From Leptospira semungkisensis (lineage in GTDB: Bacteria; Spirochaetota; Leptospiria; Leptospirales; Leptospiraceae), in NCBI RefSeq assembly GCF_004770055.1, contig NZ_RQEP01000010.1, positions 248,001 to 312,000 of the forward strand: 64,000 nucleotides of DNA. Reading direction: 5' to 3'. Below the pieces are notes generated by a model. The model searched no databases. It had not been told where the DNA came from and saw only the letters and a list, made by a program, of their open reading frames with translations. Within the stretch, counting starts at the first letter, position 1; the number at the start of each line of letters is the position of its first letter. Positions 47,437 through 56,109 of the stretch are shown here, one piece after another. Position numbers and translations under genes: made by a program.

Positions 47437-48219
47437 ATGGAAGGAAGCCATAACGGAGTTCTGTTTTATTTCGGCGGAAGGGTCCTACTCGCTCACAAAG
47501 GGCTGATCACGGATCCTCATTCGCATTATGCGGTTTCCATCATTATTTCCTTAACTTCCAGTTTTCAGATCGTAAATGAATCTGACGAAAGTAAAGACTA
47601 CCAAGCCGTAGTTCTCGCTCCAAATACGTATCATACACTTCTTGCAGAACATTCCGATCTGATTGTCTTGCAAATGGATCCATACGGGATCGATTATGCA
47701 GGAGTGGCAGCAAGATTCGGAAGAAAAGGGATCTCCGAGATACCATTCTCCGATCTAGAGATAGTGTTGGATCGTTGCAAAAATCTATTTCAAGAAAAAG
47801 TAAATTGCCAATCGGCCAAAGATCTCTTCGAAGATATTCTAAGCACAGTAGGCTCTCAAAAACCTGCAAGAGTTTCTTTGGATTCTAGAATTTTAGAAGC
47901 CACCGAAAGAATGAAGGCTGCATTGCCAGGTTCAATTTCCGTTCCGGTACTCGCAAAAGAGATCGGATTCTCCGAAACAAGATTCATGCATGTATTCAAA
48001 ATGCAAATGGGACTTCCGGTAAGACAATATCAGCTTTGGTTGAGATTGCATGAAGCCGCCAAACTATTGAAAGAAGGCGGAAATCTTACAGATGCGTCTC
48101 ATGCTGCCGGCTTTGCGGACCAGGCTCATCTAAGTAGGACATTCAAGAGAATGTTCGGAGTGCAACCTTCTCGATTTTTAGGATCGAATACGAATGTAAC
48201 CGTTCATTTTTGCGTATAA
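47437..48219 (+). CDS. AraC-family transcriptional regulator
   Basis: Regulator of 260 residues: an N-terminal cupin-like sensor (about 10-100) and a C-terminal double HTH (about 160-250) with LAKEIGFSETRFMHVFKMQMG and DASHAAGFADQAHLSRTFKRM. Co-transcribed with the hydrolase. Its 3' end overlaps the convergent epimerase gene by 16 bases. Confidence 0.88.
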   Translation: MEGSHNGVLFYFGGRVLLAHKGLITDPHSHYAVSIIISLTSSFQIVNESDESKDYQAVVLAPNTYHTLLAEHSDLIVLQMDPYGIDYAGVAARFGRKGISEIPFSDLEIVLDRCKNLFQEKVNCQSAKDLFEDILSTVGSQKPARVSLDSRILEATERMKAALPGSISVPVLAKEIGFSETRFMHVFKMQMGLPVRQYQLWLRLHEAAKLLKEGGNLTDASHAAGFADQAHLSRTFKRMFGVQPSRFLGSNTNVTVHFCV

Positions 48220-49223
48220 CGCTCCAAGCTTCTTGCGGCGGAAAGGATCGCTTCTTCTATAGAGCGAGGCTTCCATCCTAAGACTCGTTTCGCTTTTTCG
48301 TTACTCGCGTTTTTCTTCTTTCCTAATTCAGGTAGGATTTGTCTCGCGAGAGGATTAAATAGAGCTCCGATTCTTACGAGAAAATTGGGGAGTTGTTTCT
48401 TTGGAACCTTCTCCGCTGCCTTTCCTAGATTTGCTCTGAGTATATTCGCAATCTCTATCATAGGAATAAAGTTACCCGACACCGCAAGGAAGCGTTCTCC
48501 CTTTGCATCCGGATGAGTCATTGCCTTTACATGCAGATCGGTAACATCTCGCACATCGACAACTCCGAAGTAAATTTCAGGACAACCAGGCATGGCCCCG
48601 CTTAACAAACGCTGAAGTAAAACGAGAGAACTTGCAAAATCCGAGCCCAAGGCAGGACCGAAAATCCCAACCGGATTGATCACGGAGAGCTCTAAACCAT
48701 TCCCTTCTTGGTGAATAAAGTCCCATGCCGCCTTCTCCGCAATCGTTTTGGACTTATTGTATGCTGGGACATTTGCATTCAGATTGGTCCAACTCGTTTC
48801 ATCAAAAGGAATCGTTTGCGCCTTATGCCCATATCCGATCGCAGCAAAAGAAGAAGTTAGTACCACTCTTTTCACTCCGGCATCTCTAGAAGCCTTCAGC
48901 ACTCTCATAGTTCCTTCTCGTGCTGGAATAATCAATTCATCTTCATGCTTAGGTACATTTGCTGGAAAAGGAGAAGCTACATGCATAACATAATCGCATC
49001 CTTGGGCGGCTTCTTTCCATCCAGAGTCCTTTTCTAGATCTGCCTCGAAAAAGGAAAGACGATCACCTGCATCTATTCCTGCTTCTTTCAGCATGGCTCG
49101 GACTTCGGTCTCTCTTTTTAAATTCCTAACTGTGGTGCGGACCGTATGACCTTCTCCCAATAATTGCGAAATGATATGGCTTCCTAAAAATCCGGATCCT
49201 CCGGTGACTAATACTGTACTCAT
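48204..49223 (-). CDS. NAD-dependent epimerase/dehydratase family (dihydroflavonol-4-reductase-like)
   Basis: Extended short-chain dehydrogenase of 339 residues, of the type that reduces aldehydes or ketones with NADPH. Cofactor loop VTGGSGFLGSHI (6-17); active site YNKSKTIAEKAAW holds the YxxxK pair; NPVGIFGPAL follows. ATG 49223 is chosen for its GGAGGAAGG ribosome site immediately upstream. A perfect palindrome (49332-49348) lies in the divergent upstream region. Confidence 0.87.
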   Translation of the reverse strand: MSTVLVTGGSGFLGSHIISQLLGEGHTVRTTVRNLKRETEVRAMLKEAGIDAGDRLSFFEADLEKDSGWKEAAQGCDYVMHVASPFPANVPKHEDELIIPAREGTMRVLKASRDAGVKRVVLTSSFAAIGYGHKAQTIPFDETSWTNLNANVPAYNKSKTIAEKAAWDFIHQEGNGLELSVINPVGIFGPALGSDFASSLVLLQRLLSGAMPGCPEIYFGVVDVRDVTDLHVKAMTHPDAKGERFLAVSGNFIPMIEIANILRANLGKAAEKVPKKQLPNFLVRIGALFNPLARQILPELGKKKNASNEKAKRVLGWKPRSIEEAILSAARSLERYTQK

Positions 49224-49331
49224 CCTTCCTCCAATCTTAACACATCCCAAAATACATCAAGTATTCCATAATTAGATTTTCTCTACGGATGCGATCCGGA
49301 TTTACGAACCTTTCAAGCTAATTTGTTTAAC

Positions 49332-49348
49332 TTTACTAAATTAGTAAA
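49332..49348. promoter_or_regulatory. TTTACTAA-A-TTAGTAAA palindrome
   Basis: Perfect 8-base arms around one base, in the 297-base region between the divergent epimerase and amidohydrolase-like genes, about 110 bases upstream of the former. Good candidate operator for either. The rest of 49224-49520 shows no gene. Confidence 0.45.
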
Positions 49349-49520
49349 AATAGTCAACCGTGATTCCTTTTGATTCGAAACTGTAGTTTTGTCACTCGAA
49401 TGAAATTCCTCCTAGATTAGTTTGGTAATGCGAACTAAAAAATCATCTCCTATACAATAATTAGTTTTACATAAAACTTTCCAGGAGATACTCTTTGATC
49501 TAGAATATTAGGAGTTCGGA

Positions 49521-50360
49521 ATGAACGAAGAAAAATACAAAGGCCAGATCATAGATGCCTGGGCTCAACCTTCCCTCTTATCCATGTTTGAAAAATTGCC
49601 AGAGATCTTATCCTTATTTAAGCGCTCCGGTTCAGGTGGTTACGCGAAGAAAAACCTAGGACCAGACGAAATTGTAGAGCTTATGGATCGAGCAGGAGTT
49701 GAAAAATTACTGCTAAGGGCTTGGTGTCGCCCTGGTCAATGGGTTTGCACCAACGAGCAGATCTATGAATATACGAAAAAATATCCGGATCGCTTCGTCG
49801 GAATTGCGGGAGTCAATTTGGAGAAACCTGTAGAGGCAGTGAGAGAACTTAAGAAAGCAATCTTAGATTATGGCTTCAAAGGTCTATTCGTACTTCCTTG
49901 GCTTTGGAAACTTCCTCCCAATCATAAATTATATTATCCTCTCTTTGTAGAATGCGTTGAGCTTGGAATTCCATATTGCACTCAAGTAGGACATACCGGT
50001 CCACTCATGCCTTCCGAACCTGGAAGACCAGTGCCTTATCTTGATGAAGTTGCACTTACCTTTCCTGAATTAAAAATCGTGGGTGGTCATATAGGTTTTC
50101 CTTGGACAGACGAGATGATCGGTCTTTGTATGAAGCATCAGAATATTTATATAGATACCTCGGCTCATCTTCCTTCTCATTATCCTAAGCAACTCATAGA
50201 GTACATGAAAACTTCAGGAAGAAGTAAGGTTTTATTCGGCACGAACTTTCCTCATTTAGAATTTAAAAAATGCGCCGACCAAGCTATGGAATTGGATCTT
50301 CCGGAATCTTCTTTAAAGAGATTCTTTTATTCGAATGCTAAGAGAGTGTTTAATATTTAG
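49521..50360 (+). CDS. Amidohydrolase-2 (ACMSD-like) family protein lacking metal ligands
   Basis: TIM-barrel protein of 279 residues similar to aminocarboxymuconate semialdehyde decarboxylases and related metal-dependent hydrolases. The first-strand HxH motif is replaced by Trp14 and Gln16 (IDAWAQP), and the final metal-binding Asp of the GTD motif is Asn242 (LFGTNFPH). His158 (VGHTGP) and His190 (GGHIGFPW) remain. It may be metal-free, bind a metal differently, or be a non-catalytic homologue. Transcribed alone, downstream of the palindrome. Confidence 0.8.
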   Translation: MNEEKYKGQIIDAWAQPSLLSMFEKLPEILSLFKRSGSGGYAKKNLGPDEIVELMDRAGVEKLLLRAWCRPGQWVCTNEQIYEYTKKYPDRFVGIAGVNLEKPVEAVRELKKAILDYGFKGLFVLPWLWKLPPNHKLYYPLFVECVELGIPYCTQVGHTGPLMPSEPGRPVPYLDEVALTFPELKIVGGHIGFPWTDEMIGLCMKHQNIYIDTSAHLPSHYPKQLIEYMKTSGRSKVLFGTNFPHLEFKKCADQAMELDLPESSLKRFFYSNAKRVFNI

Positions 50361-50368
50361 AGAAGAAG

Positions 50369-50390
50369 AACGCCCGCGGATGCGGGCGTT
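50369..50390. terminator. Hairpin between convergent genes
   Basis: AACGCCCGC-GGAT-GCGGGCGTT, perfect 9-base arms, between the amidohydrolase-like and Mpo1-like genes. T runs are poor on both strands; likely a shared terminator. Confidence 0.6.
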
Positions 50391-50407
50391 GTAGGGATAG
50401 AGAATGT

Positions 50408-50944
50408 TTAGTGAGCGGTGCTGAATGTTTTCAACTTACCTTGAGCGGCAAGTTCGTTACGGACTGCTTCTTGCACATCCTTTCTATATCCAAGCTCGAA
50501 GAATACGTCCGCTACTACGAAGATCGGAGCCGAAACCACTGCCTGGAATAGATTGTCGAAAAGCGCAGGACGGCTTTTCTCAAAGATGAAATGTCCGTAA
50601 AATTGAGATCCCCAACCGACCAACTGAGCGACAGCGAATACTGTCCAAGCGGTTGTAGAATCCAGAGAGGCAGTCAGATACTGTGCCAATGCCATTAAGG
50701 ATCCGAAAACGATGGTAGTCGCCGCAGCAAAAATAAAATCCAGAGAGAAATAATAGAGTATAACTACAAGACCGAATATGGTTGATGCGGTGATACTAAA
50801 CCCTCCTAAATTCCATACTTGAAATCTACTCAGTACCAAGAAGAGTGTAAATGTAATCGTAGGAACTCCAAAAACGTGGATCCATACGTTTCTCTTCTCT
50901 TGGTGATATGCTGAATAGAAAGCCATTTCCTTAGCGAACTTCAT
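50408..50944 (-). CDS. Mpo1-like (DUF962) membrane protein
   Basis: Membrane protein of 178 residues of the YGL010w/Mpo1 family, whose yeast member is an Fe(II) dioxygenase in alpha-oxidation of 2-hydroxy fatty acids. Family features: FYSAYHQEKRNVWIHVFGVP at the start (two conserved His), several membrane helices, and AQLVGWGSQFYGHFIFEKSRPALFDN is represented by its parts GWGSQFYGHFIFEKSRPAL. Histidine ligands are present, so activity is plausible. Single gene. Confidence 0.82.
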   Translation of the reverse strand: MKFAKEMAFYSAYHQEKRNVWIHVFGVPTITFTLFLVLSRFQVWNLGGFSITASTIFGLVVILYYFSLDFIFAAATTIVFGSLMALAQYLTASLDSTTAWTVFAVAQLVGWGSQFYGHFIFEKSRPALFDNLFQAVVSAPIFVVADVFFELGYRKDVQEAVRNELAAQGKLKTFSTAH

Positions 50945-51089
50945 GTAAAACTCCTCACAATTTCGAGTTTCATTATAAGCCCGACTGCCCCATTCGGCTT
51001 GAACGAACCTGCCGTTTTTAGAAAAAAATCCGTTGCATAATCCTCGTTCGAAATAAATTTAGAAGAGGATCCAAGGAATCGATACGAAC

Positions 51090-51269
51090 ATGCCTTATGT
51101 GAACCTAAAAGTCGCCGGCCCTCTTACCAAAGAGCAAAAGAAAACCATTGTAAAAGAATTTACCAACACATTGGAGAAGGTAGCAGGCAAGGCTCCCGAA
51201 ACCACCTATATCGTTATTGATGAGGTCTCCAGAGAAAATTGGGCGAAAGGCGGCGATCTGCTCGAGTGA
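51090..51269 (+). CDS. 4-oxalocrotonate tautomerase-like protein
   Basis: Small enzyme of 59 residues with beta-alpha-beta tautomerase sequence: MPYVNLKVAG, catalytic Pro2 (the N-terminal proline after Met removal), a helix KEQKKTIVKEFTNTLEK, and TYIVIDEVSRENWAKGG, the typical ending. Preceded by AAGGAATC. Its TGA stop overlaps a GTG start candidate of the following YdcF gene, so it leads the ccm operon. Confidence 0.85.
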   Translation: MPYVNLKVAGPLTKEQKKTIVKEFTNTLEKVAGKAPETTYIVIDEVSRENWAKGGDLLE

Positions 51270-51271
51270 GT

Positions 51272-52108
51272 ATGGATACTCTTTTCTTCGGAGCTTCCAA
51301 ACTTGCGGGTGCCTTCTTATTCCCTCTTCCAGCAAGTCTACTTCTTCTGATCTTCTTTGGCCTAAGGCTTCCTAAATTCAAACAGAAGATTTGGATCCTT
51401 CTTCCAACAGCATTTCTTTGGATGTGCTCTACTGATAGTTTCTCTCAATGGATGATCTCGAGTTTGGAAGAAAACTATCCTCCAGTGAAATGGGAGAACC
51501 TTCCAAACTCGGATGCCATTTTAGTATTAGGTGGAGCCGTGGATAATCTTGCGCTTCATAATGATCGAGTGCAGTTGACTTCTGCTGCAGAGAGAATGAC
51601 GGATGCAGTCTTCCTCTTCCAAAAGAAGAAGGCGCCGAGGATTGTGTTTACCGGAGGTTCAGGCAATCTGTTCTTTCAAACTAGAAAAGAATCCGAGTCC
51701 GCTTCTCTATTCTTTCGTTCTCTAGGAGTGCCGAATCATTCAATTGTTCTGGAAGCAGAAAGTAGGAATACCAAGGAGAATGCGGAAATGACAGCGGAGC
51801 TATTCCGCAAAAATGGTTGGAAATCGGCTATACTGATCACGTCTGCATTTCACATGGAGAGATCCATTTTGGTCTTTGGAAAAACAGGATTGAATATCAG
51901 ACCTTGGCCGACGGATTATCGCTCCAGGGTCAAGGTTTTGACCATTGATGATTTTGTTCCTTCTTCTCATAGCCTTGAGAATACAAGTATCGCCTGGAAG
52001 GAGAGGATCGGGCTTTTCGTTTATAAGGTCCGAGAGAGTATTTCCACTTTTCTTCCCCTCCGCTTCCGATATCCTTGGTCTAAGAACTGGACTTCAGCCT
52101 ATATATGA
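51272..52108 (+). CDS. YdcF/SanA family (DUF218) membrane protein
   Basis: Protein of 278 residues from ATG 51272; GTG 51266, two codons upstream and overlapping the tautomerase stop, is an alternative start. N-terminal hydrophobic helices (about 8-30, 40-55) and a DUF218 domain (about 75-250) with DAILVLGGAV, RIVFTGGSGN and AILITSAFHMERS. ElyC/SanA relatives act in envelope integrity. Its stop overlaps the ccmE start by 4 bases. Confidence 0.83.
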   Translation: MDTLFFGASKLAGAFLFPLPASLLLLIFFGLRLPKFKQKIWILLPTAFLWMCSTDSFSQWMISSLEENYPPVKWENLPNSDAILVLGGAVDNLALHNDRVQLTSAAERMTDAVFLFQKKKAPRIVFTGGSGNLFFQTRKESESASLFFRSLGVPNHSIVLEAESRNTKENAEMTAELFRKNGWKSAILITSAFHMERSILVFGKTGLNIRPWPTDYRSRVKVLTIDDFVPSSHSLENTSIAWKERIGLFVYKVRESISTFLPLRFRYPWSKNWTSAYI

Positions 52109-52509
52109 ACATAAAATTTACAGCACTTGCGAGTGTGATCGCAATCTCTCTGGCAGCCATCGCTTTTTTCTCTTCTAAAGAAACCTCTTACACTCTATTG
52201 GATGCTTCCGAATTGGCAGCTCATCCCGCTAAGTACGAGCCGGACGAACTTTTAAGAGTTCGAGGCTTTGTAAAATTGGGTACCGTGATCCGCGAAGGAA
52301 AGACCGCAAAATTCACCCTTCAATTGAACGACAAAGAAGTCCCGGTTTTCTTTACGGGAGCTACTCTTCTTCCGGACGCTTTTAAAGAAGGAACAAGAGC
52401 CAGAGTGGACGGAGTTTGGAAAGGAGGAGTCTTGGTAGCCGATAGAGTCGAAGCCAAATGTGCTTCTAAATACGAAGCCGGATATCAGGGAGAAGAGAAA
52501 GAGTATTAA
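52105..52509 (+). CDS. ccmE: Cytochrome c maturation protein CcmE, CxxxY variant
   Basis: Periplasmic haem chaperone of 134 residues with one N-terminal membrane anchor (4-22) and the OB-fold (about 28-118): VRGFVKLGTV, KFTLQLNDKEVPVFFTG, VDGVWKGGVLVADRVEAK. The haem-attachment motif is CxxxY (Cys119 to Tyr123, KCASKYE) in place of the HxxxY of E. coli. Such Cys variants are known from archaea and some Deltaproteobacteria. Coupled to ydcF and 34 bases before ccmF. Confidence 0.9.
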   Translation: MNIKFTALASVIAISLAAIAFFSSKETSYTLLDASELAAHPAKYEPDELLRVRGFVKLGTVIREGKTAKFTLQLNDKEVPVFFTGATLLPDAFKEGTRARVDGVWKGGVLVADRVEAKCASKYEAGYQGEEKEY

Positions 52510-52543
52510 TTATTTCTTATATATTTATCTTCAGGATTTTTAA

Positions 52544-54727
52544 ATGAACGATTTAGGCGCCCTCTGTCTTATTTCCTCCTTCTCAGTTTTATTATTCTCT
52601 TTGATCCAGACCGGTTACGGGATCTATAAAAAGGATTTCCGTGCCTTAGAGCTCGGCCGTTACACTTTGATGGCCAATTTCGGTCTCATCTTACTTGCAT
52701 TTACGGTGCTCGTAGTCCAGCTGATGAGAACGGATCTGAGCAATTATTACGTTGCGATGCATTCCAGCGAACATCTTCCGATGTTCTACAAGATGACTTC
52801 TGTCTGGTCCGGTTCTTCCGGTTCTTTGCTCTTTTGGAATCTTCTTCTTTCCTTATTCACATTTATCGTTCTTTGGCAAACCAAGGACTTAGCTAACGAT
52901 AGAATTCCGGTCATGCATTTCAGCCTGGCTCTGATCTCTTGCTTCTTTTCTTTCTTGGCGATCTTCTTTCCGGACGCTCAACCTTTCCGTGAATTCCAAC
53001 CCGCTGCAGTTGCGGGAAGAGGACTAAATCCTCTCTTGCAGCACTGGGCCATGATCATTCACCCTCCTATCCTGTATGTCGGATACGTGAGTTTTGCGAT
53101 CCCATTCTCGATCGCTACGTCTGCATTGATCACAGGCCAATTGTCTGAGAATTGGTTTCGATTCGTAAGAAGATGGAGCATCTTCTCCTGGTTCTTCTTG
53201 GGCACAGGAATTCTTTTAGGCTCTAAATGGGCTTACGAAGAATTGGGTTGGGGAGGTTACTGGGCTTGGGATCCAGTAGAAAATGCAAGCCTCATGCCTT
53301 GGCTTTTATCCACTGCATTTCTTCATTCCATGATCATTCAGGAAAGAAGGGGAATGTTAAAATTTTGGAATATGCTTCTGATCGTTTTAGCCTTCCATTT
53401 CTGTCTTTTAGGAACTTGGATCACTCGAAGCGGAGTATTAGAAGGACCTCACTCTTTCTCCAAATCCAGCATCGGAACTCCTTTTATCATCTATATAGGT
53501 GTCAGTTTCTTCGCTCATATAGGAGTGCTCCTCTATCGAAGAAATCAACTGAGGCCGGAAAGAAATTTGGAGGCAATGACTTCGAAAGAAGGAAGTTTCC
53601 TTCTGAATAATTTCCTATTGGTCATCGCAACTCTTTCGATCCTTTTAGGCGTATTCTCTCCTTTACTTTCCGGAGTAGAATACAAGGCTCCTTGGTTTAA
53701 TTCTTGGGGAGTTCCTGCAGGAATTCTTCTCATTTTATTGATGGGTGCGGCGCCTCTACTTGCTTGGAGAAAAGGTGCAGATAAGATCTTCTTTACTACA
53801 TTATTCAAGCCTTTGCTCGCCGGAGCAATCGGTGCTGGGCTCTATATTCTTTATTACTCCTACAATTTTTCGATCAGCGATTATAGTTTAGGCGATGTAT
53901 TGGGAGAAGTTTATAGCGTTCTTACCGTAGGCTTAGGTATATTCACCATCGCAGGGATCGTGCAAGAATATCATAGCGGGATCAAAGCAAGAAGAGCTGC
54001 AATCCCGAATGAAAATTACTTCGTAGCCGGATTTCGTATGCTTCTTAAAAACAAGAGAAGATACGGTGGCTACCTGGTGCATCTTTCCATGGTCATTCTT
54101 TTTATCGGCCTCGCAGGAAATGCATTCAAACAAAACACTTCCGTTAAATTTTTCTACTTCTTAGAATTATCCCAAACCAACGAAGTCATTTATACAAGCC
54201 AAGACACAGCAGTTCTAGGAGATTATACGATCACTGCGAGCACACTCAAGATCAAACCGATCATAAACGGTGACGACTCCAAGGGAGTAAATCATAGAAA
54301 TGTGATCGTGTCCCATGAAGCAACCTTCCATGTCAAACGACAACTCAAGGACTTCGATACCATGGTGACCGAACGCAGATACTATCCTCAGATCTCTCAT
54401 TTGAGCGGAGACTTCGAGACTCATATCCCAACGAGTGAGCCATCTATTTCTTCTACTCCTAAAGAGGATCTGTACATCCAACTAGGAGCGATAGAACATG
54501 CGGATCTCTCCGATGAAAACCCGGATCTGCCTAGAATGTTTTTGAGCTATTTCTTTACCAGAGATCCTGCAATCAAACTAGAACAGTATCTTAGTTTTCC
54601 AAGACAGATCGTTGCCAACCTGGAGATCTGGGTGAATCCTTTGGTCAAATTCATCTGGGCGGGCTCTCTAATGTTCTTCCTTTCCGGGCTATTGATCCTT
54701 CTTCCGATAGGAGAAAGTCGAAAATGA
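52544..54727 (+). CDS. ccmF: Haem lyase CcmF/NrfE
   Basis: Large membrane protein of 727 residues that ligates haem to apocytochromes c. It has about 14 membrane helices. The WWD haem-handling domain is visible as WGGYWAWDPVENASLMPWL (about 235-253), with conserved histidines in QHWAMIIHPPILYVGY and AFLHS. The periplasmic domain before the last helix (about 545-690) and the final helix are present. Stop overlaps the ccmH start by 4 bases. Confidence 0.95.
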   Translation: MNDLGALCLISSFSVLLFSLIQTGYGIYKKDFRALELGRYTLMANFGLILLAFTVLVVQLMRTDLSNYYVAMHSSEHLPMFYKMTSVWSGSSGSLLFWNLLLSLFTFIVLWQTKDLANDRIPVMHFSLALISCFFSFLAIFFPDAQPFREFQPAAVAGRGLNPLLQHWAMIIHPPILYVGYVSFAIPFSIATSALITGQLSENWFRFVRRWSIFSWFFLGTGILLGSKWAYEELGWGGYWAWDPVENASLMPWLLSTAFLHSMIIQERRGMLKFWNMLLIVLAFHFCLLGTWITRSGVLEGPHSFSKSSIGTPFIIYIGVSFFAHIGVLLYRRNQLRPERNLEAMTSKEGSFLLNNFLLVIATLSILLGVFSPLLSGVEYKAPWFNSWGVPAGILLILLMGAAPLLAWRKGADKIFFTTLFKPLLAGAIGAGLYILYYSYNFSISDYSLGDVLGEVYSVLTVGLGIFTIAGIVQEYHSGIKARRAAIPNENYFVAGFRMLLKNKRRYGGYLVHLSMVILFIGLAGNAFKQNTSVKFFYFLELSQTNEVIYTSQDTAVLGDYTITASTLKIKPIINGDDSKGVNHRNVIVSHEATFHVKRQLKDFDTMVTERRYYPQISHLSGDFETHIPTSEPSISSTPKEDLYIQLGAIEHADLSDENPDLPRMFLSYFFTRDPAIKLEQYLSFPRQIVANLEIWVNPLVKFIWAGSLMFFLSGLLILLPIGESRK

Positions 54728-55308
54728 AAACCTCTATATTCAAGAATCATAAATCGATTTTCGTTGCGGCCTTTATTTTCGCAATTTCTACTTCTTCGTC
54801 TATCTTTAGCGACTCCACATTTACGAATCTTACCGATCCAAACCAGATCCGTATCTTTCATAATGTGACCGAAAGAATCAGATGTATTTGCATACCATCC
54901 ATTCCCATCAAAAGTTGTTCCTTCAATAATTGCACCGTTTCCGCTAAACTCAAACTTTTCATAGAGAATCGGATCAGAGCAGGAGAAGATGCGGACACAA
55001 TCGTAGATAAGATGATCCATGGCTTCGGCCCGGAAATCGTATCCGATCCTATCGTTGCAAAGTTCATAGAGAACGGAAATCAGGGAATGGCCCAAAGCAT
55101 TGTAGTCGGTTTCGGTCCGGATATCTTGGCCAAACCGGATTCTACTTGGATCGATCTTAGCATAGCTATCGCAGGAGCTTTTGGAGTGCTTCTCATTTAT
55201 CTCTATTTAAAACGAAGAACTGCACCCAAAGCCGCAATCGCTACGGAAACAAAAGGCGATTCTTCCTTTGACAGATATATCTCAGAAATCGAGGAAAAAC
55301 AAAAATAG
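54724..55308 (+). CDS. ccmH: CcmH-like cytochrome c biogenesis protein with atypical cysteines
   Basis: Thiol-reductant of apocytochrome c, 194 residues. N-terminal signal helix (about 9-28), a periplasmic CcmH-like domain, and a C-terminal helix (about 139-160) with a basic tail. Instead of the LRCxxC motif it has Cys54, Cys56, Cys65 and Cys70 (RIRCICIPSI, SCSFNNC). The following AGEDADTIVDKMIHGFGPEI region fits CcmH. The unusual cysteine set fits the Cys-type CcmE encoded beside it. Stop shares a base with the next start (TAGTG). Confidence 0.8.
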   Translation: MKTSIFKNHKSIFVAAFIFAISTSSSIFSDSTFTNLTDPNQIRIFHNVTERIRCICIPSIPIKSCSFNNCTVSAKLKLFIENRIRAGEDADTIVDKMIHGFGPEIVSDPIVAKFIENGNQGMAQSIVVGFGPDILAKPDSTWIDLSIAIAGAFGVLLIYLYLKRRTAPKAAIATETKGDSSFDRYISEIEEKQK

Positions 55309-55703
55309 TGGATTTCTTATTAATTTTCTTTTATATACTTTTGGTGGGGCTTCTGATCTCGCCTTTTCTGTACGTAACCTTCTTCTTAGAAAATAAGGAA
55401 CTCGAAACAGAAACGGAACGCTCCGAGTTATTTGATAGAAGAGCAATCCTCTTAGATAATTTAAAAGATCTTAAAATAGAATTCGATACCGGAAAATTGA
55501 CCGAGCAAGAATTCAAATCTATATCTGCTGGATTGATCCAAGAATTAGAAGAGCAGGACAAGAGAATAGAATCCGGACCTATTGCCAAAGCGGAACCTGC
55601 GAAGACTGCACAAGCTCCGAAGTTCTGTCACAATTGCGGATTCAAAATAGAGATCGCAGGGGCAAAATTCTGCCCGGACTGCGGAACCAAGTTAGTCGCT
55701 TGA
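55308..55703 (+). CDS. CcmI-like membrane protein with C-terminal zinc ribbon
   Basis: Protein of 131 residues, GTG start. One N-terminal membrane helix (about 3-26), a charged helical region (about 32-85, LLDNLKDLKIEFDTGKLTE resembling CcmI), an Ala/Pro linker, and a zinc ribbon with two CxxC knuckles (FCHNCG and FCPDCG, about 106-125). The last gene of the ccm group. Zinc ribbons are not part of ordinary CcmI, so this is a fused or adapted form; function inferred from context only. Confidence 0.75.
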   Translation: MDFLLIFFYILLVGLLISPFLYVTFFLENKELETETERSELFDRRAILLDNLKDLKIEFDTGKLTEQEFKSISAGLIQELEEQDKRIESGPIAKAEPAKTAQAPKFCHNCGFKIEIAGAKFCPDCGTKLVA

Positions 55704-55715
55704 TCTGAAAGAAAA

Positions 55716-55997
<282 letters not shown>

Positions 55998-56109
55998 TTC
56001 CCCCGGAGATACTTCGAATATTCGGGCAGCTACCTGCGGGTAAACAAAAATTCTCAAATTCCCGTTTCCTTAGGATCAGCCTGGATCAAAAAAGGTCGAA
56101 GAGAGTACT

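Noticed and set aside
51105..51335. 76-codon minus-strand frame over the tautomerase gene
   Set aside because: The plus-strand 59-codon frame has the N-terminal proline and tautomerase pattern and is coupled to the next gene.
54547..55095. 182-codon frame antisense to ccmF/ccmH
   Set aside because: Both plus-strand genes are supported by family motifs.
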